Of a stretch of DNA of 64,000 bases, positions 17,282 to 25,413 are shown piece by piece. Each line of letters starts with the position of its first letter. Position 1 is the first letter of the stretch. The position numbers and the translations under genes were made by a program. Source of the stretch: Streptococcus bovimastitidis (GTDB taxonomy: Bacteria; Bacillota; Bacilli; Lactobacillales; Streptococcaceae); assembly GCF_001885095.1 (NCBI RefSeq), contig NZ_LZDD01000003.1, forward strand, positions 1 through 64,000, given 5' to 3'. The notes under the pieces were generated by a model that ran no database searches, was not told the DNA's origin, and saw only the letters and a list, made by a program, of their open reading frames with translations.

Positions 17282-18262
17282 TCAGATTTTACGTTTTAAG
17301 AGGTGGTTGGTCAATTGCATCAATTGCTTTTGAGTCTTGATTTTTGGTAGCTTTTGGATGTCATCCATAGCTTTTTGCGTGTATTTACGGGCTAATTCTT
17401 GAGCTTTTTCAACCCCATGATTAACGACAACAAGTTTGCTGATATGGGTTAATTCTTCAGGGCTTAGCTTGTCTTTTTTGTCTAAGAGTTCTTTAAAGGC
17501 AGTTGGGTTTTCTTTGAGGGCAAATAAGAGTGGTAGGCTGTAGACACCATTGGTGATATCCTCTAAAACTGGTTTGTTGAAGTCTTTGGGTTTTGCGGTA
17601 TAGTCTAAGATATCATCTAAGATTTGGAAGGTCATACCGATGTTGTAGCCAATTCTGCCAGCTCTGCTGACCACTTCTGGACTTGCCCCACCAAAATAGG
17701 CACCTTCTTTACTAGCTAACCTAAAAAGCTCTGCGGTTTTCCCAGAAATGGAACGTAAGTAGTCTCTAATAGACTGGTCTTGGTTGAAGTAAAGCTGCAT
17801 TTGATCTAGTTCACCCACTAGGATTTTCTTCATGGCCTTGGCATTAACGGTCATGAAGGGGCTATTTTGCATGGTTTCTAGGATTAATTCGAAGAAGACG
17901 GTGAAGAGGAAGTCTCCGGTATAGACGGCCACATCTTTACCGAAGCTGGTTTGGATGGTTTTTTGCCCCCGTCTGAGTGGCGAATCGTCGATGACATCGT
18001 CGTGAATTAAGGTTGCCATGTGCAGGATTTCAAGGGATGCTGCGATTTTGGTCAGTTGTTCAGATTTTTCTTCCCTGTTTTGGCCAAAATTGGTAAATAA
18101 AAAGAAAAAAGCAGGACGTAAATACTTTCCGCCGGCCTGAGTTAGTTGAACGATGGCATCTTGGATTTCTGTATTACGAACGTGCGCCCGTTCTTCGATG
18201 ATTTGGCAGACGTCTTGGATCTGATTTTCGATTTCCGGATATTTACTCCAGTAGCTTGACAT
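17282..18262 (-). CDS. polyprenyl diphosphate synthase (menaquinone side chain)
   Basis: A 326-residue trans-isoprenyl diphosphate synthase (HepT/IspB-like large subunit). Both Asp-rich motifs are present: DDVIDD near residues 90-95 (first) and DDILDY near 215-220 (second). It elongates farnesyl diphosphate to the long chain used by MenA. It is convergent with the cyd operon and shares its terminator. GGAGAAGC precedes the start. Chain length cannot be decided; heptaprenyl to nonaprenyl are all possible. Confidence 0.88.
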   Translation of the reverse strand: MSSYWSKYPEIENQIQDVCQIIEERAHVRNTEIQDAIVQLTQAGGKYLRPAFFFLFTNFGQNREEKSEQLTKIAASLEILHMATLIHDDVIDDSPLRRGQKTIQTSFGKDVAVYTGDFLFTVFFELILETMQNSPFMTVNAKAMKKILVGELDQMQLYFNQDQSIRDYLRSISGKTAELFRLASKEGAYFGGASPEVVSRAGRIGYNIGMTFQILDDILDYTAKPKDFNKPVLEDITNGVYSLPLLFALKENPTAFKELLDKKDKLSPEELTHISKLVVVNHGVEKAQELARKYTQKAMDDIQKLPKIKTQKQLMQLTNHLLKRKI

Positions 18263-18449
18263 TTAGGCTTCTCCTTGAATTGATTACCTTACTATTTTAC
18301 CGTAAATAGGCACTTAAAGCTAGAATAATCTTCTAGATAAGTCCTTGTTAGGCAAGCGGTCAAAACTTGTCAAGGTATTTGAAGTATGATAAGATTTATT
18401 TGAATTTTTCTTAATGAGTGTGTATATTTTAGTGAAAGAGGTGATGAAG

Positions 18450-19301
18450 ATGACGACAATAATTGAAAGGGCTCCGGCTAAGATTAATCTGGGATTAGAC
18501 ATTCAAGGAAAGCGCCAGGATGGCTATCATGACTTGGAAATGGTCATGGTTTCGGTTGACTTATGTGATTATATCAGCGTCAGTCCTTTAGATGATGATT
18601 GCATTCAATTTGCCTCAGACTGCCCCAAAATGCCGGTTAATGCTAAGAACGATGTTTATAAGGCTGCCCAACTCATAAAAAGTAAGTATGGCATTCAATC
18701 AGGAGTCTCACTCTTTCTGACTAAGAAAATTCCTATTTGTGCTGGAATGGGGGGTGGCTCCAGCGATGCTGCAGCAACTATCAGAGCCCTTAATCAATTA
18801 TGGGATTTGCAAATGAGCAAGGAAGAGATGCTTGAGATTGGGATGGCCATTGGGAGTGATGTTCCTTACTGTATTGAAGCTGGCTGTTCACGCATTTCAG
18901 GTAAGGGTGAAATTGTCGAGAAAATAGATGGTCACCTAGCCTCCTGGGTTGTTTTGGTCAAACCGGAATTTGGGATTTCAACCCGAACGGTTTTTCCAGA
19001 AATTAATTCAGAAACCATTAAACGCGTCAATATTGATAAGATTGTCGAAACAATCGAGCAGCAAGATTACCAAGAAATGGTGGCAGCTATGGGGAATTCC
19101 TTAGAAGACATCTCCATTGCTCGCAAACCTTTTATTCAAAAAGTCAAAGATAAAATGATGAGTAGTGGGGCTGATGCAGCCTTGATGACTGGAAGCGGGC
19201 CTAGTGTTTTTGCCCTCTGTCAAAGTGAAAAACAAGCTAATCGAGTGGTTAATAGCTTGAAGGGCTTTTGTAAGGAAGTCTATAAAGTGAGAACTCTATA
19301 G
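18450..19301 (+). CDS. ispE: 4-diphosphocytidyl-2-C-methyl-D-erythritol kinase homologue
   Basis: A GHMP-kinase family protein of about 283 residues. The first block is APAKINLGLD, the ATP loop is PICAGMGGGSSDAAAT (about 92-107) and the last block is TGSGPSVFAL. IspE belongs to the MEP isoprenoid pathway, but streptococci make isoprenoids from mevalonate. This is therefore probably an orphan enzyme whose real substrate is uncertain. I chose ATG 18450 (MTTIIERAPAKIN) after GAGGTG; the in-frame start at 18414 lacks a ribosome site. The adcR promoter begins directly after its stop. Confidence 0.87.
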   Translation: MTTIIERAPAKINLGLDIQGKRQDGYHDLEMVMVSVDLCDYISVSPLDDDCIQFASDCPKMPVNAKNDVYKAAQLIKSKYGIQSGVSLFLTKKIPICAGMGGGSSDAAATIRALNQLWDLQMSKEEMLEIGMAIGSDVPYCIEAGCSRISGKGEIVEKIDGHLASWVVLVKPEFGISTRTVFPEINSETIKRVNIDKIVETIEQQDYQEMVAAMGNSLEDISIARKPFIQKVKDKMMSSGADAALMTGSGPSVFALCQSEKQANRVVNSLKGFCKEVYKVRTL

Positions 19302-19304
19302 GGT

Positions 19305-19344
19305 TTGATTCTTTGATGCCTTTTTGTTATAATTAACTGGTTAA
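19305..19344 (+). promoter_or_regulatory. adcR promoter with AdcR zinc box
   Basis: The -35 TTGATT (19305-19310) and -10 TATAAT (19328-19333) are 17 bp apart. The palindrome TTAACTGGTTAA (19333-19344) is a perfect match to the AdcR operator TTAACNNGTTAA and overlaps the -10 and start site. It indicates zinc-dependent autorepression. Confidence 0.9.
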
Positions 19345-19361
19345 GAAAAAGAGGGAGATTT

Positions 19362-19805
19362 ATGGGAACATTAGAAAAGAAGATTGATACTTTAGTAAAT
19401 CAGATTTTGTTAAAGGCTGAGAATCAGCATGAACTCTTGTTTGGAGCCTGCCAAAGTGATGTCAAATTAACCAACACACAAGAGCACATTTTGATGCTTT
19501 TGTCACAGGATAAATTAACCAATACGGAATTGGCAAAAATCTTAAACATTAGTCAAGCAGCTGTAACCAAAGCTATTAAGAGTTTGATTAAACAAGATAT
19601 GTTGGCGGCGACAAAAGATGTCGTTGATGCGCGTGTGACTTATTTTGAGTTGACGGATTTAGCTAAGCCAATTGCCCAAGAACACACTCATCACCATGAT
19701 GAAACCCTAAATGTCTATGCTCGTTTGCTTGGACATTTTTCCCAAGATGAGACTAAGGTCATTGAGAAATTCTTGACCGTTTTCTCTGATGAGTTAGAAA
19801 GGTAA
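19362..19805 (+). CDS. adcR: zinc-responsive MarR-family repressor AdcR
   Basis: A 147-residue dimeric winged-helix regulator that binds DNA when zinc is plentiful. The zinc ligands known from pneumococcal AdcR fall at the same positions here: Glu24, Cys30, Glu41, His42, Glu107, His108 and His112. It controls its own operon through the palindrome at 19333 and, in related species, other zinc-uptake genes. GAGGGAG precedes the ATG. It is followed by adcC and adcB. Confidence 0.95.
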   Translation: MGTLEKKIDTLVNQILLKAENQHELLFGACQSDVKLTNTQEHILMLLSQDKLTNTELAKILNISQAAVTKAIKSLIKQDMLAATKDVVDARVTYFELTDLAKPIAQEHTHHHDETLNVYARLLGHFSQDETKVIEKFLTVFSDELER

Positions 19806-19809
19806 GAGA

Positions 19810-20520
19810 TTGAGATACTTAACCGTTGAAAACCTGTCCTTCCAATATGAAACTGAGACCGTCCTAGAAGGTGTCAATTATTATTTGGATAGTGGCGAAT
19901 TTGTCACCCTCACGGGTGAAAATGGAGCAGCTAAGTCGACCTTAGTAAAGGCAACACTTGGCATCCTCAAACCGAAAGTGGGGCAAGTTGACTTCGCAAA
20001 ACAGAATCAGCATGGTAAGAAATTACGAATTGCTTACTTACCGCAACAAGTAGCTAGTTTTAATGCTGGTTTTCCTTCAACGGTCTATGAGTTTGTAAAA
20101 TCTGGTCGCTATCCAAGAAATGGATGGTTTCGTCGCTTGACCAAACATGATGAAGAACATATTCAAGCTTCATTGGAATCTGTTGGCATGTGGGACAGTC
20201 GCCACAAACGTATCGGTAGCCTTTCAGGTGGCCAAAAACAAAGGGTTGTTATTGCCCGTATGTTTGCTTCTGACCCGGATATCTTTGTCTTAGATGAACC
20301 AACGACGGGGATGGATAGTGGGACTACAGAAACTTTCTATCAATTGATGCACCATAGTGCCCATAAGCACGGTAAGGCTGTCCTAATGATCACCCATGAT
20401 CCAGAAGAAGTCAAAGACTATGCTGATCGTAATATTCACTTAGTTCGCAATGAAAGTTTACCTTGGCGTTGTTTCAATGTCCATAGCGACGACCAGCCAG
20501 AGGAGGTAAACCATGCTTGA
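19810..20520 (+). CDS. adcC: zinc ABC transporter ATP-binding protein AdcC
   Basis: A 236-residue ATPase of the ZnuC/AdcC family. The Walker A is GENGAAKST (about residues 35-43), with Ala where most relatives have Gly before Lys. The signature is [14 protein letters not shown] and Walker B is IFVLDEP. The start codon is TTG at 19810, four bases after the adcR stop; AAAGG overlaps the adcR end. It powers zinc import through AdcB. The solute-binding protein AdcA is not encoded here. Confidence 0.92.
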   Translation: MRYLTVENLSFQYETETVLEGVNYYLDSGEFVTLTGENGAAKSTLVKATLGILKPKVGQVDFAKQNQHGKKLRIAYLPQQVASFNAGFPSTVYEFVKSGRYPRNGWFRRLTKHDEEHIQASLESVGMWDSRHKRIGSLSGGQKQRVVIARMFASDPDIFVLDEPTTGMDSGTTETFYQLMHHSAHKHGKAVLMITHDPEEVKDYADRNIHLVRNESLPWRCFNVHSDDQPEEVNHA

Positions 20521-21325
20521 TATTTTACAATATGACTTTATGCAAAGAGCGGTTATGGCTGTTATTGCTATCAGTATTTTTGCACCAATCCTTGGTATCT
20601 TTTTAATTCTTCGTCGTCAAAGTTTGATGAGTGATACCTTAAGTCACGTTTCTTTGGCAGGGGTTGCTTTAGGGGTTGTTTTAGGCATTAATCCTACTTG
20701 GACAACAGTCATTGTTGTCGGTCTTGCTGCTATTTTTTTAGAGTATTTACGTGTTGTCTATAAACACTACATGGAAATTTCAACAGCTATCCTCATGTCA
20801 GCAGGACTAGCCATTTCCTTGGTCATTATGAGTAAGTCTGGTGGCAATTCCAATGTTAGTTTGGAACAATATCTTTTTGGTTCCATCATTACGATTGGTA
20901 TGGAGCAGGTTATCGCTTTATTTGTTATTGCGATCATTATCTTACTTTTGACCCTTTTCTTTATCAGACCAATGTACATTTTAACCTTTGATGAAGATAC
21001 AGCCTATGTTGATGGTTTACCGGTTCGTCTCATGTCTATTCTCTTTAATATCGTAACAGGGATTGCCATTGCCTTAACCATTCCGGCAGCAGGAGCCTTA
21101 TTGGTTTCTACCATTATGGTCTTACCGGCAAGTATTGCTATGCGAATTGGTAAGAATTTTACTTCTGTAATCTTTATTGGGATTGGCATTGGTTTTGTAG
21201 GTATGTTATCTGGTATTTTTCTTTCCTATTTCTGGGAAACTCCAGCAAGTGCAACCATTACTTTGATTTTTATTTCCATTTTTATTGTGGTTAATCTTTT
21301 CAACGCCCTTGCGCGTAAACACTAA
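20513..21325 (+). CDS. adcB: zinc ABC transporter permease AdcB
   Basis: A 270-residue permease of the ABC-3 (metal uptake) family with about eight membrane helices. It shows the conserved segment [19 protein letters not shown] near residues 34-52 and [17 protein letters not shown] near 190-206. It overlaps adcC by 8 bases. It is the last gene of the adcRCB operon. Confidence 0.93.
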   Translation: MLDILQYDFMQRAVMAVIAISIFAPILGIFLILRRQSLMSDTLSHVSLAGVALGVVLGINPTWTTVIVVGLAAIFLEYLRVVYKHYMEISTAILMSAGLAISLVIMSKSGGNSNVSLEQYLFGSIITIGMEQVIALFVIAIIILLLTLFFIRPMYILTFDEDTAYVDGLPVRLMSILFNIVTGIAIALTIPAAGALLVSTIMVLPASIAMRIGKNFTSVIFIGIGIGFVGMLSGIFLSYFWETPASATITLIFISIFIVVNLFNALARKH

Positions 21326-21330
21326 TAATG

Positions 21331-21354
21331 AATCAGGCTAATGCCTGATTTTTT
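21331..21354 (+). terminator. terminator of adcRCB
   Basis: AATCAGGC/GCCTGATT stem with loop TAAT, followed by TTTT. Confidence 0.9.
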
Positions 21355-21380
21355 CTTGCACTTAAATATAGTATTGAAGC

Positions 21381-21414
21381 AAAAAAAGACAAACTCTGAT
21401 GGGAGTTTGTCTTT
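21381..21414 (-). terminator. terminator of tyrS
   Basis: On the minus strand AAAGACAAACTC/GAGTTTGTCTTT forms a 12-bp stem ending in a run of T (A-run at 21381-21387 on the plus strand). Confidence 0.85.
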
Positions 21415-21484
21415 GGATTAAAAGATGAGCTGTTTGTCCTTACCCTTAATGGGAGAGTTTCTAGCAATCCATACCTTAATACTC

Positions 21485-22744
21485 TTATGCGTAAGTGAGA
21501 ACAAAATATTTTTTCTTACCACGTCGAATAACGGTTAATTCATCATCAATTTTGTCAGCGTCACTTAAAACATAATCTAAATCTTGAATACGTTTGCCAT
21601 TGATATAGATGGCCCCATTTTGGACATCTTCACGGGCCTGACGTTTTGAAGGTGAGATTTTGGCTGAAACGAGAACTTCCACGATATTACGGTCAGCCTC
21701 TGCTTCAAGTTTAACATTTGGTACATTGCTTAAGCCCTGTTTTAATTCTTTGGCTGACAATTCTTGGATGTTGCCGGCAAAGAGTTGTTCCGTAATTTTG
21801 AGGGCTTCTTGGTATGCGTCCTCACCGTGAACAAGAGTTACCACTTCGCGAGCTAAAGTTTTTTGAGCTAGGCGTTCATGACGGGACGCATCAAAGGCTT
21901 TTTCAATCTCAGCGATTTCCTCTAGTGAAAGGAAAGTGAAAATTTTCAAGAAGCGAACAGCGTCTTCGTCCATAACGTTGAGCCAAAATTGGTACATTTC
22001 ATATGGGGATGTTTTATCGGCATCCAACCAAACCGCATTGCCTTCTGACTTACCAAATTTTTTACCACTAGCATCTGTGATTAATGGGACTGTCATAACG
22101 TGTCCAGTTTTGTCCGCTTTACGGCGCAGTAATTCGGTTCCAGCTGTCATGTTACCCCATTGGTCAGATCCACCGATTTGAAGGGTGATATCGTGCTCAG
22201 CATTCAAGTTGTAGAAGTCGTAGCCTTGCATGATTTGGTAAGCAAACTCAGTATATGAAATCCCTGTTTCAATCCGTTTTTTAACAGATTCTTTGCTCAT
22301 CATGTAGTTGACCGTGAAATATTTACCAACGTCTCTTAAAAAGTCGATGAAAGAAATTTCGGAGAACCAGTCATAATTATTGACGAGTTCTGCTTTATTA
22401 TCCCCATTCTCGAAATCAAGGAATTGGGACAACTGGTCTTTGATTTTGTTGGACCAGTCTTGGACAGTTTCTTTAGTTTGAAGGCTTCTTTCGGCATCTT
22501 TAAAGGATGGGTCTCCGATGAGGCCAGTTGCCCCTCCGACAAGGGCAAAAGGTTTGTGGCCAGCCAACTGGAGGCGGCGTGAGGTTAAGATGGCTACTAG
22601 GTGGCCTAAGTGCAAGCTGTCGGCTGTTGGATCATAGCCTGTATAATAGGATACTCGCCCTTCTGTTAGTGCTTTGACAAGGGCTTCTTCGTCGGTCGTT
22701 TGAAAGACCAAGCCACGAGCTTTGAGTTCTTCAAAAATGTTCAT
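21485..22744 (-). CDS. tyrS: tyrosyl-tRNA synthetase
   Basis: A 419-residue class I synthetase charging tRNA-Tyr. The HIGH-type motif is HLGH (about residues 47-50), the KMSKS-type motif is KFGKS (about 229-233), and a C-terminal S4 RNA-binding domain spans residues 350-419. It is divergent from pbp1b. The 93-bp upstream region is too short for a T-box leader and none is visible; the -10 (minus strand TATAAT, 22780-22785) has an extended TG. Confidence 0.95.
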   Translation of the reverse strand: MNIFEELKARGLVFQTTDEEALVKALTEGRVSYYTGYDPTADSLHLGHLVAILTSRRLQLAGHKPFALVGGATGLIGDPSFKDAERSLQTKETVQDWSNKIKDQLSQFLDFENGDNKAELVNNYDWFSEISFIDFLRDVGKYFTVNYMMSKESVKKRIETGISYTEFAYQIMQGYDFYNLNAEHDITLQIGGSDQWGNMTAGTELLRRKADKTGHVMTVPLITDASGKKFGKSEGNAVWLDADKTSPYEMYQFWLNVMDEDAVRFLKIFTFLSLEEIAEIEKAFDASRHERLAQKTLAREVVTLVHGEDAYQEALKITEQLFAGNIQELSAKELKQGLSNVPNVKLEAEADRNIVEVLVSAKISPSKRQAREDVQNGAIYINGKRIQDLDYVLSDADKIDDELTVIRRGKKKYFVLTYA

Positions 22745-22779
22745 AGGCTTTCTCCGTTTTCTGTATAGTTTTACGAATC

Positions 22780-22785
22780 ATTATA
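22780..22785 (-). promoter_or_regulatory. extended -10 of tyrS
   Basis: On the minus strand TG-A-TATAAT, about 36 bases before the tyrS start, without a good -35. Confidence 0.5.
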
Positions 22786-22826
22786 TCAAAAATAGCTAGT
22801 CCTATGCAAGCTTAATCAAAGTTTGG

Positions 22827-22832
22827 TATAAT
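22827..22832 (+). promoter_or_regulatory. -10 of pbp1b
   Basis: TATAAT at 22827-22832 places the transcription start at about 22838-22840, on top of the first ATG of pbp1b. This makes that ATG either leaderless or unused. Confidence 0.5.
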
Positions 22833-22837
22833 AGATA

Positions 22838-25150
22838 ATGAGGTATTTTATATTGAATGATAAAAAAAAGACAAAAAAGGGGAATGATCACCAATTTGAA
22901 TTGTTAGATTTTGGTGCTATTGCTCTGAGAACGTTAAAATTAGTATCCAATTTTTTCTACGTGATTATCTTCTTGGGCTTTATGATGGGGACTGGGATTG
23001 CCTTTGGTTATCTTGCTAGTCAGATTGATTCTGTTAAGGTGCCAAGTAAGGAGAGTTTGGTTAAACAGGTTAAGTCTATTAGTCGGATTTCACAACTGAA
23101 TTATTCTGATAATAGTATTATTTCGCCGATTGATACCGATTTATTACGGACTCCGGTTGAAAACAAGGACATTTCAGAGAATGTCAAGATGGCCATTATT
23201 TCCACTGAGGATGAAAACTTTAAAGAGCACAAGGGTGTGGTTCCCAAAGCTGTCTTTCGGGCAACTTTAACATCAGTTCTTGGCTTAGGTGAATCCAGTG
23301 GTGGTTCAACCTTGACGCAGCAGTTGATTAAGCAGCAGGTTTTGGGTGATGATCCAACCTTTAAGCGGAAATCACGTGAAATTATTTATGCTTTGGCTTT
23401 GGAGCGGTATGTTTCTAAGGATGATATTCTTTCTGACTACCTAAATGTGTCGCCTTTTGGGCGAAATAATAAAGGTCAAAATATTGCGGGGATTGAAGAA
23501 GCAGCCCGTGGTATTTTTGGGGTTTCGGCTAAGGATCTTACAGTTCCACAAGCAGCTTTCTTGGCGGGGCTTCCTCAGAGTCCTATTGCTTATTCTCCCT
23601 ACCTGTCAACTGGTCAACTGAAATCAGCTGAAGACATGCAGCTTGGTATTAAGCGGCAACATAGTGTTCTTTACAATATGTATCGAACTGGGAAATTGTC
23701 TAAGAAGGATTTTGATTCTTACAAATCATATGACATTAGCAAAGATTTCATCAAACCAGAAAACGTAACCGTTAATAAACATGACTACCTCTATTACGCG
23801 GCTATGGCTGAAGCTAAGAAGGCTATGTTTACCTACTTAGTTAAGCGTGATAATATTTCGGCGCGTGATTTGAAAAACGATGAGACAAAGGCTTCCTATG
23901 AGGCTTTAGCGACTCAAGAGTTGCAGCAAGGTGGTTATACTGTTACGACCACTATTAATAAAAAGGTTTACTCAGCTATGCAAGATGCTGCGAATCGTTT
24001 TGGTAGCTTGCTGGATGATGGGACTGGAATGGTTCAGATGGGGAATGTCTTGACGGATAATTCAACTGGGGCAATTATAGGTTTCATCGGTGGTCGTGAC
24101 TACAATATGAACCAGAATAACCATGCTTTTGATACAGCAAGATCCCCTGGTTCTAGTATTAAACCAATCATTGCCTATGGACCGGCCATTGACCAAGGTT
24201 TGATGGGAAGTGCTAGTGTTCTTTCTAACTATCCAACAACTTATTCAAGTGGTCAAAAAATCATGCACGTGGATAGTGAAGGAACAGCCATGATGCCTTT
24301 ACAAGAGGCTCTTAATACATCATGGAATATCCCAGCCTTTTGGACAGAAAAGATGCTCAGGGACAATGGTGTTGATGTTGAGGCTTATATGTCTAAGATG
24401 GGTTATGTGATTGATGACTACTCTATTGAAAGTCTACCGCTAGGTGGTGGCATCGATGTTTCTGTGGGTACTCAAACCAATGCCTATCAAATGATTGCTA
24501 ATGATGGTAACTTCCATAAGCAATATATGGTTAACACCATCACAGCTAGTGATGGAACTGTGGTGTATAAACATGAGGATAAAGGGGAGCAAATTTTCTC
24601 AGCGCCAGCTGCGACAATCCTGCAAAATCTCCTTCGTGGTCCGATTGACTCTGGAAGCACAACAACCTTTAAATCTCGCTTAAGTTCCTTAAATCCTTCT
24701 TTAGCTAGGGCTGATTGGATTGGGAAAACTGGTACGACCGAAAACTATTCTGATGTTTGGTTGATGCTTGCAACACCGAGGGTAACCTTAGGTGGCTGGG
24801 CTGGTCACGATAATAATAACTCCTTAGCACCAATGACCGGCTACAATAATAATTCAAACTATATGGCTAATCTAGCCAATGCCATTCATAATGCCGATCC
24901 TAACTTATTTGGCATTCGTGATCGCTTTACCTTAGATAAAGGCGTCATTAAATCCAATGTTTTAAAACAAACTGGTTTACAACAAGGAGCTGTAACGGTT
25001 AATGGTCGGAAAATTACAGTTGGTGGTGAAACAACTACAAGTTATTGGGCTAAAAATGGCGCAGGTCCGATGACCTACAAATTTGCGATTGGTGGTACAG
25101 ATAGTGACTATCAAAAAGCCTGGTCTAGTTTCTACGTCAAGAAAAAATAA
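22838..25150 (+). CDS. pbp1b: bifunctional class A penicillin-binding protein 1B
   Basis: A 770-residue peptidoglycan synthase. The cytoplasmic tail is followed by one membrane helix (about residues 42-66). The glycosyltransferase domain has EDENFKEHKG near 128-137 and GGSTLTQQLIKQ near 156-167. The transpeptidase has the active-site SSIK (within SPGSSIKP), SWN, and the KTGTTE box. It polymerises and cross-links the cell wall. The start is uncertain: ATG 22838 coincides with the predicted transcription start, while TTG 22853 has GAGG 9 bases upstream and may be the real start. Confidence 0.92.
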   Translation: MRYFILNDKKKTKKGNDHQFELLDFGAIALRTLKLVSNFFYVIIFLGFMMGTGIAFGYLASQIDSVKVPSKESLVKQVKSISRISQLNYSDNSIISPIDTDLLRTPVENKDISENVKMAIISTEDENFKEHKGVVPKAVFRATLTSVLGLGESSGGSTLTQQLIKQQVLGDDPTFKRKSREIIYALALERYVSKDDILSDYLNVSPFGRNNKGQNIAGIEEAARGIFGVSAKDLTVPQAAFLAGLPQSPIAYSPYLSTGQLKSAEDMQLGIKRQHSVLYNMYRTGKLSKKDFDSYKSYDISKDFIKPENVTVNKHDYLYYAAMAEAKKAMFTYLVKRDNISARDLKNDETKASYEALATQELQQGGYTVTTTINKKVYSAMQDAANRFGSLLDDGTGMVQMGNVLTDNSTGAIIGFIGGRDYNMNQNNHAFDTARSPGSSIKPIIAYGPAIDQGLMGSASVLSNYPTTYSSGQKIMHVDSEGTAMMPLQEALNTSWNIPAFWTEKMLRDNGVDVEAYMSKMGYVIDDYSIESLPLGGGIDVSVGTQTNAYQMIANDGNFHKQYMVNTITASDGTVVYKHEDKGEQIFSAPAATILQNLLRGPIDSGSTTTFKSRLSSLNPSLARADWIGKTGTTENYSDVWLMLATPRVTLGGWAGHDNNNSLAPMTGYNNNSNYMANLANAIHNADPNLFGIRDRFTLDKGVIKSNVLKQTGLQQGAVTVNGRKITVGGETTTSYWAKNGAGPMTYKFAIGGTDSDYQKAWSSFYVKKK

Positions 25151-25151
25151 C

Positions 25152-25180
25152 TTGAAATTTCACAAAAAATAGTGTATGAT
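25152..25180 (+). promoter_or_regulatory. promoter upstream of rpoB
   Basis: The -35 TTGAAA (25152-25157), a 17-bp spacer and extended -10 TG-TATGAT (25175-25180) begin right after the pbp1b stop. Transcription from here enters a leader of about 230 nt with three hairpins before rpoB. Confidence 0.65.
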
Positions 25181-25204
25181 ATTAATAACTATTTGTCGTC
25201 CAAT

Positions 25205-25228
25205 CTAGTTGAAATATTGTCCAACTAG
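25205..25228 (+). promoter_or_regulatory. leader hairpin 1 of rpoB
   Basis: CTAGTTG/CAACTAG, a perfect 7-bp stem with a 10-nt loop, between the promoter and the terminator-like hairpin. Confidence 0.5.
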
Positions 25229-25235
25229 GAAGAAC

Positions 25236-25280
25236 AGCAGTTAAATCAAACTGATTCAGTCAGATTTAGCTGCTCTTTTT
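25236..25280 (+). terminator. terminator, or attenuator in the rpoB leader
   Basis: AGCAGTTAAATC/GATTTAGCTGCT pair over 12 bp with one GU, followed by CTTTTT. It can end pbp1b transcripts, but it lies downstream of the 25152 promoter and could therefore also attenuate rpoB. Confidence 0.75.
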
Positions 25281-25368
25281 GTGCCTATTTTTGATCTTTT
25301 TCGGGAATTGTTACCTACATTTAAAGATTCTAAAAATTCACATTTAGGACAAATGATTTTATTGACTT

Positions 25369-25387
25369 ATTTGCTGTAACAGCAAAT
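25369..25387 (+). ncRNA. leader hairpin before the rpoB ribosome site
   Basis: A perfect inverted repeat ATTTGCTG-TAA-CAGCAAAT that ends 27 bases before the rpoB start. A conserved 'Lacto-rpoB' leader RNA has been described in lactic acid bacteria. Position suggests this may belong to it, but I cannot confirm the match. A TTGACT at 25362 overlaps its left edge. Confidence 0.45.
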
Positions 25388-25413
25388 GCGAAAAAGAAAA
25401 AGGAGCTAAAAAC

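Noticed and set aside
22745..22837. Possible T-box leader for tyrS
   Set aside because: The intergenic region is only 93 bp and shows no T-box sequence or terminator/antiterminator pair.
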